DNA of 64,000 nt, taken from Hippasteria phrygiana (Eukaryota; Echinodermata; Asteroidea; Valvatida; Goniasteridae). This document shows positions 23,780 through 32,810 of the stretch, piece after piece. The translations under genes and the position numbers were made by a program. The stretch's first letter is position 1; each line of letters starts with the position of its first letter. Under the pieces are notes generated by a model. The model had not been told where the DNA came from. It saw only the letters and a program-made list of their open reading frames with translations, and ran no database searches. The stretch is from positions 372,001-436,000 of the forward strand of contig JAZGUH010000484.1 in assembly GCA_037893225.1 (NCBI GenBank), written 5' to 3'.

Positions 23780-26700
23780 TCATGTCTCCTTTGGTCTGCA
23801 TAAAGCATCCTGTCTGCTGATGTAAGCACTCTCAGGAAAAAAGTCTTCAAGTCGATCTAGATGTGCTAGATACCTGTAGGGATAGGAAGCAAAGATTGAT
23901 ATATTGTAACTAGCCAGTATTAGTGAAAAGATGGAATTTGCGTCGTGGCTGATGTAAATTAGAACAGAGATGTTCTCTTTTGCCCTTTCCCGACGTAATG
24001 TATAAAGCACTCTATACTTGGTGCTTTCTGAGAGCCTGTGTGAAAAAAATTGACAGGCTTACTCGGGCGGGATTCGGACCCACGACTTTCTGCTTACAGT
24101 GCAGACGTGTTAACCACTCGACCACAGATCTTGCCGGGGTCAGCTGGCCAATTTGAATCCAATGCAGCAGCAGGTATCACGTAATAGATGGGGTTTGGAA
24201 ATCTGACTAAGTGCCTTGATATTCTCCCAATGCAAACTCAGTCCCAAATTCCTTGTATCATTATGACTGACATGGTGTATGAACTTACTTGAGGAATAGT
24301 TCAATGTGTTTAAGAAGTGGGCGGAGCTTCTTCGGTGGTAGATCCATCTTCCCTAGCAATTCGGGAAGCTTGACTGAAGTAAAAAACAAAAACACAATAA
24401 TGAATATTTATGTAATGGGAAGGAACTCACGAACAGTGACTGAGATGTTTTAAAAAACTTCTGACTTGCACCCTCAAACAAAGACACGACAATTTGAGAG
24501 ACCACCAACATTGGGCAGGATAGGTCATATGGTAGAGCACTGATACAGCAGTCCGGAGGTCACAGATTCCAATCCTGTTCCTGCCAGTTTTCTTTGTTCA
24601 CTTTGGAAATTTAAATTAAAAAAAGTATGAATAGAAAACAGAAAAGAATTGGGTAAGGTAATCTCAATCTAGAATAGAGTTTCTTAGAATTAGCTGACGT
24701 AAAAATGAGTTACATGTATTTATGAGGCAACCATTAATGACTAAAAACGTACTCGTTTTCTTCTAACTTCTTCCTACTTACCAAACAGTCGTACAAGATG
24801 CGGTGCCCCATACATCTTACAAGGTGGCATCCTTCCGTCATAATTGGCATTGTCTCCTAAAAGTTTACATGACGGAAGTTTCATGACACAGCTGTTATTT
24901 CCACAGTTCTTCCCATTCTGATTGGTTGCATTCCCATTGTTTTGTGTAGACTGTTTTGATTCTGTTGACTCTGATCGGTTCAATGGAACGACTTCTGGTT
25001 GGGTCTCCGGAGTGGGCGAAGACGGAAAGGACGACACACTCGCGAGTCTTGTGGAATGACGGAGCACTGGTTTGGGGGTTGTTGCGTTAGTAGCTGCTGA
25101 GTTGCTTGTAGTGTCTTTAGTCTGGCTTGGTGTGTCCACAGAATGTCTCTTTGGGTGTAGGGATTTGGGATGATGCTCGGCGTCGGAGTAACGCCTCTTG
25201 ACTGGAGGCAGAGGAGCAGCTAAGGTGATCTGACTACTGGTGGATAGTCTACGCGTGACTCGTCGTGGGGGTTCATCTTTGGTTTTCTTAGGGGTATCTT
25301 TGGTATCGATGGTTGGCTTGGTTGGTTTTCTGACAGGTGTTGATGAAAGGCTATGTTTTCTTGGTCTGCCTCTTTTAACCGGAGATCTGCTGGGAGAAAT
25401 ATCAAACATGAAAACAAACCTCCCCAGGAAAATGACAAAAACTTAAGACTGCCCTCAGTGCTCAGCCACTCAATGATTCTCATTCTTTACATTTTTTCAA
25501 TCATACTTACGGTGTTTCTGGTGCCATGTTCTGTACGTAAGATGACATCACCACCTTTTTGTACTGTTCCTTCTCGGCACCGTACAGTAAATTGGTCGGA
25601 AGCAGAAAGTCAAAAATGATGCGTAGACCATCCATGACTTCCTTGCACAAATCCACACTGAAATGAGGGGAATACATCACTTAAGTAATACACATAGTTG
25701 GTGTCAAACTTCTTCTAGATGCCAAAGTAATAGTTTGTCAGTTTAGCGCTCAACTGTCCTAAGCCTCTCCCCCACCTCCAGGTCTTTCAGAGTACACTTG
25801 GAGGTTTTGAGAAGAATTGAGGACAGTAGTCAAGCCACTGTCACTGATCATGGGCAAATAATATGCCATTACAGCACTGTGGTGGATTTTGGAACGAAAT
25901 AGGGTTAAAGTATTTTTTGTAAACAACAAAAAGTGAGATTATGGAAAATGAAAAGACAACATCAACTTTAAAATAAAATAACCTGTATCTAGCCTAAATG
26001 TGCAGATAGACCTCATTTGTATGTAAAAAGCCAACAAAATCACCCAATCACCCCCCCCCCCCCCCCCCCCCCCCCCCGATGCTTCAGAACTATATCCAAG
26101 CCTGGTGATCAGACTGGACAAAAAATCACAACCTTTTTTATAGCAACAGGAATCTGGCTTCATATAACAAGGTTTACTCACTTATACTTGGGTTGCGGTG
26201 GCAGCACCAGGCCCTCTTTAGCCGCCGTGCCGACGATGTTCTGCGACAGATTTTTCTTCTTCTCATGAATCTGAACGTTGATGGCGAAGTGCCGGATGTA
26301 GCCCTCCATGATTGTCAGTACAGTGTGCTCACAGGGCAGTTTCAGCAGCTGCAAAGACAAGATTTACATATCATCTCAATAGACTAATTAATATCAGGAT
26401 CAAGTTATTATTTATACTGATCTGACACATTTTGGCTCCAACACAAACTTTCAAGTGTTGCAAACGAAGCAGGTCTTCATTACATAAGAACAGAGTTGGA
26501 GTCGAGTCCCTGCAAGTCCTTTCACAAGTACTTCCGCAAGCCCAGTCAGAAGTCCTTTCATAAAGTTGGTCACTAGTTACTGGATGAACAATGACAAAGG
26601 AATGCCTTTGTCAAAGCTCATTTGAATAGCTTGTGATTGGGATTGGGATTAGGACTGGAGGGCTTGTGATGGACTTGTGATGGACTCGACTACATCTCTG

Positions 26701-28713
26701 CATGAGAACCACGAAAACAAAGCAGCAATGTATGTATTCTCTCTCTCTAACCTTTCTTATTAGTTTGGTAGTCAGTCCGCACAAAATCATTGCATGTACA
26801 AAATGTATACACATGATTCTCACAGTGGGAACATGACAGACAACGTACACAAAAACCTCTGGTTTTAACCAGCATCTGGCCCTTACTGAAATGGCTGGTT
26901 GTTTGAGCCGGTCTATCAAAGGCCTGTAGTTATCTCTGATCAATTACCTGCTTTTGACATGTGATCAAGTAGCAGTCATCTTCAAGTTTCGTCTTCAAAG
27001 CCTCGGGCAAGGGGATTGGGATCTCTACGGCTTCTAATTCTGCACTGGAGGACTGCAAACACAAACAATCATCCCGATTTAAATTCATTTTGAAATGACA
27101 CCAGGTCAGCTAATATTAATATTTTGTTACATTCATAATCCTCTCACCAATGGCTAGTGTAAATAATAGGACTGTATTTCACACTTACAGAATCATCACT
27201 GTCATCACTGTCAGCAACACCACTACTCACATCAGAATCTGAACCTGAAACATGAAAATATTTGAAATTATTCTGAACATCTGATTGTTTTAGGGGCAGC
27301 AGAGACGTAAAATGGGGTGTTGATTGTACATCTGGATTTATTCATTTAGATGCTCATTCAAAGAGCTTCTGGGTTGTCAAATTTCTCTAGAGGTATAATA
27401 TGCAGTGAAAAAAAAAAATAATAATAACTTGGTAGCCTGTGGTTGCTTGCCAGTAATCAATTTAAGACAAGCAAATTCTTTGCTTTATGAAACTTTTTCA
27501 GCTGGGTTGGTGCTCCGGCTTGCTAATTGTCCCCCTTTGATAAGATTCAGCAGCGTGTTTCAAATCTAGTTGGTCAGGACCTGACATCTTCCCTGGAACC
27601 CCTTCATGTCCGACTCTCTGTTGCTTCATTGAGCCTCTTTTATCGATACCATCATGGAAGGTGTTCCAGTGGCCTTTCATCATCAGTTCCCAGTCAAAAC
27701 TTCCAGGCACTCTACTCGCCTGGCTGTCTCATCACATCATTTCAAGTTTTTTCCCTAGTACTGCCTCTCTTTGGAACTCCTTACCTGTAACCTGATTACC
27801 TTCCACCTATAATCTTTCACAATTCAAACAAAATGTGAATAGACACATGTACCTTCTATCCCTGTGATTTCTGTCTTTTCTTGTAGCCCACACCTTGAGT
27901 GGCCTTTTGGCCTTGTGTTGGATGATACCCACACAAAGTGATAACGTAAGCCTTAACCCCTTGACCCCGGGTTTTAGATGGGAGGCGCCGGGGCACCAGG
28001 TCGGGTTATGCAGCCAAGCAAAACAGAAACAAGAGGCTTGTGCAGCCAAGCATAACGTACACAATACCCCAATAATGGATTGAAAGTGCAGAGATTGACA
28101 CAAATAGAAGTCAACCGGCCTGGTGACAATTTTCAATCTGCACGTATTTGTGTCAACCGTACGCAAGGGGTTAATAGACTGCCCCTTCTGCTTAGTGCTT
28201 CTCTAAGTTCACTCATTAACCCTAACCCTGCCAGACGCAGCACAGTGCATCTGTGGTGACAGCTTGACCTTGCTGCACTCTGCACACAAGTCAATGTGAC
28301 AAAGTATGCAATCTGATGCGTCTGGCAGGGTTTCTAGCCAAAATACCCTGGAGGGTTAGGGTTATGATCATCTCTAAACATACCTTTACCGGATTGTCTT
28401 CTTCTTGCAAGCTCAACCAACTCAGCTAGTGTCTTCCTTTTCTTCTTCTTGCCCCTTCATTTAAAACAAATCAAATCTAATCAAATTAGAAATGTTACAA
28501 ATTTTTTATATATATATATATATATATATAACAAATGTGGGGATGCTGCGTAGCACTGTAGAGCATAGAAAATATATATGGTAAAGGTGAAACAGTGCTC
28601 ACCGGATAGTTTTACCCGAGCTTTCGGTGCAATGCACCTTCTTCAGAAGAAGGTGCATTGCACCGAAAGCTCGGGTAAAACTATCCGGTGAGCACTGTTT
28701 CACCTTTACCATA

Positions 28714-28744
<31 letters not shown>

Positions 28745-31605
28745 AAACGTGGAATGCTGCGTAGCACTATGTACAGGTAGTAAGTTGAAAAGTTAAGTTA
28801 TTATAGTGCTCACGTAATGAAGTTGTCCGAGCTTTCGGTGACGAGCACCTTCCTCAGGGATGTTGACCATCAGCACAGCGTAAAGTTAACCCAACACTCA
28901 TTGTTTTCTCCTTATGCTATAATAACTTTGAATGTTGACAATAGTTTGGGGTTCTCTTATAAAACTCACATTTTGGCCAGTGCCTGTCGGTGAAGTTTCC
29001 CTTTGAGCTCCAGGTTTTCATCTGTGTACCTCAAGATGTAGTTTGCTGGTGCCCAACGATCCCAACTAATAAAAACAAAAAAGCCAAAGTTAAGAAATAC
29101 ATGTACACAAGTCTATTGACCGTGCCATCTTTTTTTCTTTTTCTTTTTCTTAATGAAAACAGAAGAGGGTGGTAAATAGATACATTATTTTGTTACTATG
29201 GTTAATCCTACAAAACTAAAATCACAAAAAAACAAATGAAGAATGAAGTCAGCAAATTATTTCATTGATGGAGAAAGGGGTGAAACTAACAACTATTTGT
29301 CTTATAAGAAACAGAAAGCAAAACTTGTTTAAAAAAACCAAGATGAATCCGCCAAATTTCTAAAATGAAAGAACTATGTATTTTACTGAATACTTTACAT
29401 TTCCAACTGACCTGCTGTTCCAACCATTAAAGTGCACCAAGTACTCTGGCACTCGACGATTGGTCGCTTCATCTTTTGTCCATTCCAACTCCAAAATCTG
29501 ATTTGAAGCAGAAACAAAAATCTTCTCTATTTATTTCCACAAAATATCCTATTACACTACAGCAACAATTCAACATGCACAACATGTCTGTGATAATACC
29601 GCACAATTATCCATAAGGCCATGAGAATGAAAGTATGAGTTTACCGTCCACCGCCTGCATGCCGTCAGAGCCTACTTCCAGAACTGTAAGGTTTTTACAA
29701 ACCTTACAGAAAGACACATTGAACCTGCTGTGGACGATTTTCTTCCATAGTTTTGACCCTCAATAACTTTCTAGTCACGAAATGTTGTGCCCCAAGATTT
29801 CACATGCCTTCACTTGATATGGCCATGTACACATAGGCTAGGTTCACTTCCTTGAAATGTAACCCAAAAAGTTAAATTTTACGGATATTTCGCTTACCAA
29901 GACCACATCAATCGCCAATCCGCAGTTTCGCATCCGTTTTTGTCGACTGAGGGCGCCCCAATGCTCTTGACCAACCACAGCGCGGCTTTCATATCAACGC
30001 GTGAGGCAAAAAAACACACAAAATTGATGCATTGTTTTCGCAGGAAACAGTCATGAATATTTGTTTCAGATTCGTACGGCATGCTAGCGCAGCCGCGTTA
30101 CTGCGCCGCGAGGCATGCGGAAACGCCTCTTTTAGTTTTTTTAGATGACTGTTTCCTGCGAAAAGAATGCATCAATTTTGTGTGTTTTTTTGCCTCACGC
30201 GTTGATATGAAAGCTGCGCTGTGGTTGGTCAAGAGCATTGGGGCGCCCTCAGTCGACAAAAACGGATGCGAAACTGCGGATTGGCGATTGATGTGGTCTT
30301 GGTAAGCGAAATATCCGTAAAATTTAACTTTTTGGGTTACATTTCAAGGAAGTGAACCTAGCCTATGTGTACATGGCCATATCAAGTGAAGGCATGTGAA
30401 ATCTTGGGGCACAACATTTCGTGACTAGAAAGTTATTGAGGGTCAAAACTATGGAAGAAAATCGTCCACAGCAGGTTCAATGTGTCTTTCTGTAAGGTTT
30501 GTAAAAACCTTACAGTTCTGGAAGTAGTCAGAGCCCCCGCCAAAAATTTCATTATTTTAAAATATTTCATTATTTCCAATTAAAATTATACAATTTATCC
30601 ATTTATCCCAACTGTCCATCCAGAACTCCAAACATGCTTTTGCAATCGAAAAACGCTTTATTTGCATCCTTCAATTTGGTTGTGGTGATTTTTCTGACCG
30701 GCAACTTTACGAAATCCCACGCACCCAACCAGTAACCATATCCATGCCATCATCAGATGGCAGCAAAATGTATGGCGATAAATAATGAATAATGAACAAT
30801 GAAAAAAAGCCTCATCACTTTTCAAAATGTCTCAGGACAGTAAACTCATACTTTCATTCTCATGGCCTAACATTAATCCCACAAAGTAAAAATGATGGCT
30901 TCTACAACTAAAGTTCTCCTTTTTTCCCCAAACTGAACAGATTAGGACATACCTTTAACGCCTCTTCTGATAGAGGATCAAACTTGGCCATGGCATGAAT
31001 TCCACTAAAAAGCATTTATCTAACGGTCTTTGATCACACAAAGGACTAATCATGCGGCAGTAGACTACAAACAGCTGGGTGCTTTGTTCCTGCGCGGAGG
31101 CAGGTGCATCCGTTGAGGCCAAAAGATCACATTGTTTACATTGGTTATCAATCACCAACAGAGGGCGCTACACCGAAACCATTGACTTGCTGGAGGGAAA
31201 AATACTACTCTCTGCGAAGAAAAGATGTACACCCATGGTTGACAGAAAATTTAAGATTTGCGTTTAACTACGGGAAAGAAGTATTTAATCAATGAAAACC
31301 ACGCTTCCTGGTCTGAATGATGTTTTGATGTTGTGGATAAAATGGAAATGGGAGAACAAAAATGCCTGTTTTGCAAGATTAAAAATGGCCGGCTTCGGCG
31401 CGCGCGACCTCGAGTCAAAATTGGTGACAACAGATTCGACGGAATTTAAGTCAGTTTTCGAAGCAAAATCAAACATGGCTTTACTTACCTTGGAATCGTA
31501 CAAAACTCTCGCTTTGGTAGGATCTGGTTCGAAGCATAATACATGTTCTCCGACGCTGAATTCGGCAGGTTTTAGTCCCCTGGTTGCGATCACGGACGTC
31601 GTCAT
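23780..31605 (-). CDS. MSL3: MSL3: chromo-barrel/MRG-domain subunit of the MSL histone acetyltransferase complex
   Basis: Eleven minus-strand exons, all with GT-AG sites and matching phases, encode 543 residues (human about 521): 31605-31489, 29497-29412, 29065-28970, 28454-28384, 27244-27189, 27052-26948, 26348-26182, 25657-25511, 25389-24782, 24373-24289, 23873-23780. The N-terminal chromo barrel has [13 protein letters not shown] (25-37) and HFNGWNSSWDRW (61-72), keeping the aromatic cage equivalents of human Y31, F56, W59 and W63 that bind H4K20me1. The MRG domain runs from DDCYL (about 167) through [20 protein letters not shown] and the Leu-rich [12 protein letters not shown] segment. 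It is interrupted by a basic, Ser/Thr/Asn-rich insert (283-470) and closes with [20 protein letters not shown] and FFPESAY. In animals MSL3 serves with MOF, MSL1 and MSL2 in nuclear H4K16 acetylation. The insert starts with an AT-hook-like KRGRPRK (287-293). The MRG domain separates it from the MRG15 paralogue by its MSL3-like ending. Confidence 0.95.
23955..24135 (-). repeat. tRNA-derived SINE (Leu/Ser-like head)
   Basis: Read on the minus strand from 24135, GTGGTCGAGTGGTTAACACG resembles a tRNA D-arm/A-box, and GGGTCCGAATCCC is a good B-box. A non-tRNA body and a tail ending CATCTCTGTTCTAATTTAC follow, and the tail recurs alone at 8793-8850. The cloverleaf is not clean, so this is a SINE and not a tRNA gene. 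It lies in MSL3 intron 10. Confidence 0.75.
24480..24612 (+). repeat. tRNA-derived SINE, copy 1 (diverged)
   Basis: It matches 33474-33607 across the whole unit: GACAATTTGxGAGACC, a tRNA-like head with TGGTAGAGC, a decayed B-box (AGATTCCAATCC) and the tail TTTCTTTGTTCACTTTG. Internal promoter boxes are damaged. It lies in MSL3 intron 9. Confidence 0.8.
26051..26077 (+). repeat. 27-nt poly(C) tract
   Basis: An uninterrupted C27 run, the longest of many C or G runs in the window. It lies in MSL3 intron 7, so the transcript carries it as poly(G). Confidence 0.95.
27500..27880 (+). mobile_element. LINE fragment: reverse-transcriptase C-terminal end
   Basis: The plus strand reads [14 protein letters not shown], then [25 protein letters not shown], and after frame damage LWNSLP-like and [12 protein letters not shown] phrases. 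This is the typical 3' end of the ORF2 of CR1/L2/jockey-type non-LTR retrotransposons. It is 5'-truncated and frameshifted, hence dead. It is antisense to MSL3 in intron 4. The exact clade is not determined. Confidence 0.75.
27957..28170. mobile_element. piggyBac-like MITE
   Basis: TTAA flanks both ends (27953-27956 and 28171-28174). The terminal repeats begin CCCCTTG (right end CCCCTTGCGTACGGTT), fitting piggyBac-type tips. The body (CAAGCATAACGTACACAATA, AATGGATTGAAA, GTGTCAACCGTACGC) is homologous to 10896-11073 inside the hAT-like element. It is 214 bp and non-coding, in MSL3 intron 4. Confidence 0.85.
28216..28364 (-). mobile_element. Short MITE with AACCCTAACCCT tips, copy 2
   Basis: This is the inverse complement of the unit at 21591-21733 with near-identical sequence (AGCACAGTGCATCTGTGGTG, ACACAAGTCAATGTGACAAA). 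It lies in MSL3 intron 4 just after the exon at 28384-28454 in plus-strand view. Confidence 0.85.
28505..28880 (-). mobile_element. Probable Penelope-like element remnant with hammerhead-like cores and 153-bp palindrome
   Basis: (TA)n tracts at about 28507-28530 and 28722-28743 flank a perfect palindrome, 28569-28721, with two 76-bp arms around one base (28645). A second related unit follows to 28860. Read on the minus strand, unit A has CTGAAGAAGGTGCATTGCAC then CGAAAGCTCGG; unit B has CTGAGGAAGGTGCTCGTCACC then GAAAGCTCGG. This matches the hammerhead scheme CUGANGA, helix II (GGTG/CACC), GAAA. Both units also share GTGAGCACT and AGTGCTACGCAGCA. Hammerhead motifs are known in Penelope-like retroelements. 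Helices I and III and the cleavage site were not verified. It lies in MSL3 intron 3. Confidence 0.6.
29617..30867. mobile_element. Harbinger-like MITE (interrupted)
   Basis: Perfect 28-bp terminal inverted repeats (29617-29644 and 30840-30867, starting GGCCATGAGAATGAAAGT) are flanked by TAA on both sides (29614-29616 and 30868-30870). A TWA target duplication is typical of PIF/Harbinger. Taking out the nested 854-bp fold-back element and one copy of its 9-bp duplication leaves about 388 bp with no coding capacity. It lies in MSL3 intron 1. Confidence 0.85.
29673..30526. mobile_element. Fold-back element with about 390-bp arms, nested
   Basis: The two arms are near-perfect inverse complements, beginning TACTTCCAGAACTGTAAGG, around a centre of about 80 bp near 30060-30140. 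It is flanked by a perfect 9-bp direct repeat, GTCAGAGCC (29664-29672 and 30527-30535). Long inverted arms plus a 9-bp duplication suggest a Mutator-like fold-back element. The same 52-residue false open frame appears in both arms. It lies inside the Harbinger-like MITE, so it inserted later. Confidence 0.9.
30953..30991 (-). CDS. Candidate alternative first coding exon of MSL3
   Basis: On the minus strand, GCCATGG gives a strong start context followed by 13 codons ([13 protein letters not shown]) and a GTATGT donor. The exon ends in phase 0, the phase needed by MSL3 exon 2 at 29497, so splicing would give an N-terminally shortened MSL3 lacking the [13 protein letters not shown] part of the chromo barrel. 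An internal-cassette reading does not keep frame. It could be chance. Confidence 0.3.
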
Positions 31606-31860
31606 GTTTGACTTGTATGTCTGGTTTCGACGTTTACTGTATGCCTATTCAACTAAGATTGTGACAGGAGCCCGACTACCATAAGAGCACGCTGAGCGCA
31701 CGAAACAACTAAAGAGGGCGCCCTTGTTTATCCCTTACAAATTTGCAGCGCGCAGGCTAGGCAGACGACATTGTAATTTTGTATGATTTTTTTTGTTTGC
31801 TCAATTTCAATTTTTGTAAATTTGTTTCGAAGCATAATTCACTTCGTGCTTATGAACAGA
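31606..31860. promoter_or_regulatory. Divergent promoter region, MSL3 / RBM41
   Basis: MSL3 starts at 31605 on the minus strand. The RBM41 start-codon exon has an acceptor directly upstream (CTTTCTAG/GAATGG at 32808), so RBM41 needs a 5' exon further left. A good donor, GAACAGA/GTAAGT at 31861, would end such an exon. This places both starts within about 250 bp. No TATA box is evident. The arrangement is inferred. Confidence 0.45.
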
Positions 31861-32014
31861 GTAAGTAGGGCCGATCACAAAACAAATTGTTGGGCTGATA
31901 TAGAACCTTAAGCGTACAAAGTACACCTTATTTCCTGTTTAGTTTGAAACTAGAGGCCCTGCCTGTTAAAACTTTATTTTGTAATTTAATTAAACTAGAA
32001 CTTTAATTTTTCAA

Positions 32015-32152
32015 ATAGACCTTATCGCAAATACCACGCCTGGTTGAGACGTCACAATTGTCAAAAGGGATTGTGGGAAGGAAAAAGGCACAAACATCGC
32101 TCAATTTTCCTTCGCACAATCCCCCCTCAACCAGGTGGTATTTGCGAGGCTA
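32015..32152. mobile_element. MITE with GCAAATACCAC terminal repeats
   Basis: The left end ATAGACCTTATCGCAAATAC pairs with the inverse complement of the right end (CATAGCCTCGCAAATACCAC), and both continue into CCTGGTTGAG. It is about 138 bp, non-coding, between the divergent MSL3 and RBM41 genes. Confidence 0.75.
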
Positions 32153-32810
32153 TGGAGGAACTTGAGGAAAACTTCCCCATGCCGGTTAAACTCTATGCAA
32201 TACCTCCATAACTTAAGTCCAGTATATGGCACACATGCTCCTGATAAAAGGAATAAACCACACAGTTAGCAAACCTTTACACTGCAAAGACATTCGTAGT
32301 TGGAATAAAGTTGGAGACATTTTCAATTTAGGGATCTCACGCATATATAGCAGTCCTACACGATAACCACTAGAAATACAGCAACTCAATTCAAGATAAA
32401 AAAAATTATATGCTACATGTATCTACATGCCAACATCTGTCATCTGTCCAACTACTGATGATACTGATACTGATAGTCATTTATGCATACATGTGCAGTT
32501 GTGCTTCCAAACAATTGCCTATACAAATTACGATTACCGTAACAATAGCCACTACCTTGAATAAATGAATCTTCAAATATCATCATCCTTAACTAAGTAA
32601 ATAATCAAAAAAAGTGTAAAATTATTGGCAATAAGAAGTTCTCAAATAAGCCAAATACAGTTTTTGTTTTAAATTAAGATATTTTGTGTTGTGAAAATTA
32701 TGCTAATTAAATGAGTCACCCTCTTCTACATTCCACAATCCCCCAAACAAAAACCACAAGCCTTGTCACGTTTATACATAGTGGTTTCCTATCATGTTTT
32801 CTTTCTAGGA

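Noticed and set aside
24050..24135. A functional tRNA-Leu or tRNA-Ser gene on the minus strand
   Set aside because: Stems do not close properly and the sequence continues into a repeat body whose tail recurs at 8793.
28500..28880. CRISPR-like array because of repeated short blocks
   Set aside because: The genome is eukaryotic and the blocks are inverted and unevenly spaced; they fit retroelement ends.
29894..30305. Two open frames sharing a 52-residue protein, as a duplicated gene
   Set aside because: They are the two arms of the fold-back element; the frame is not linked to any start or domain.
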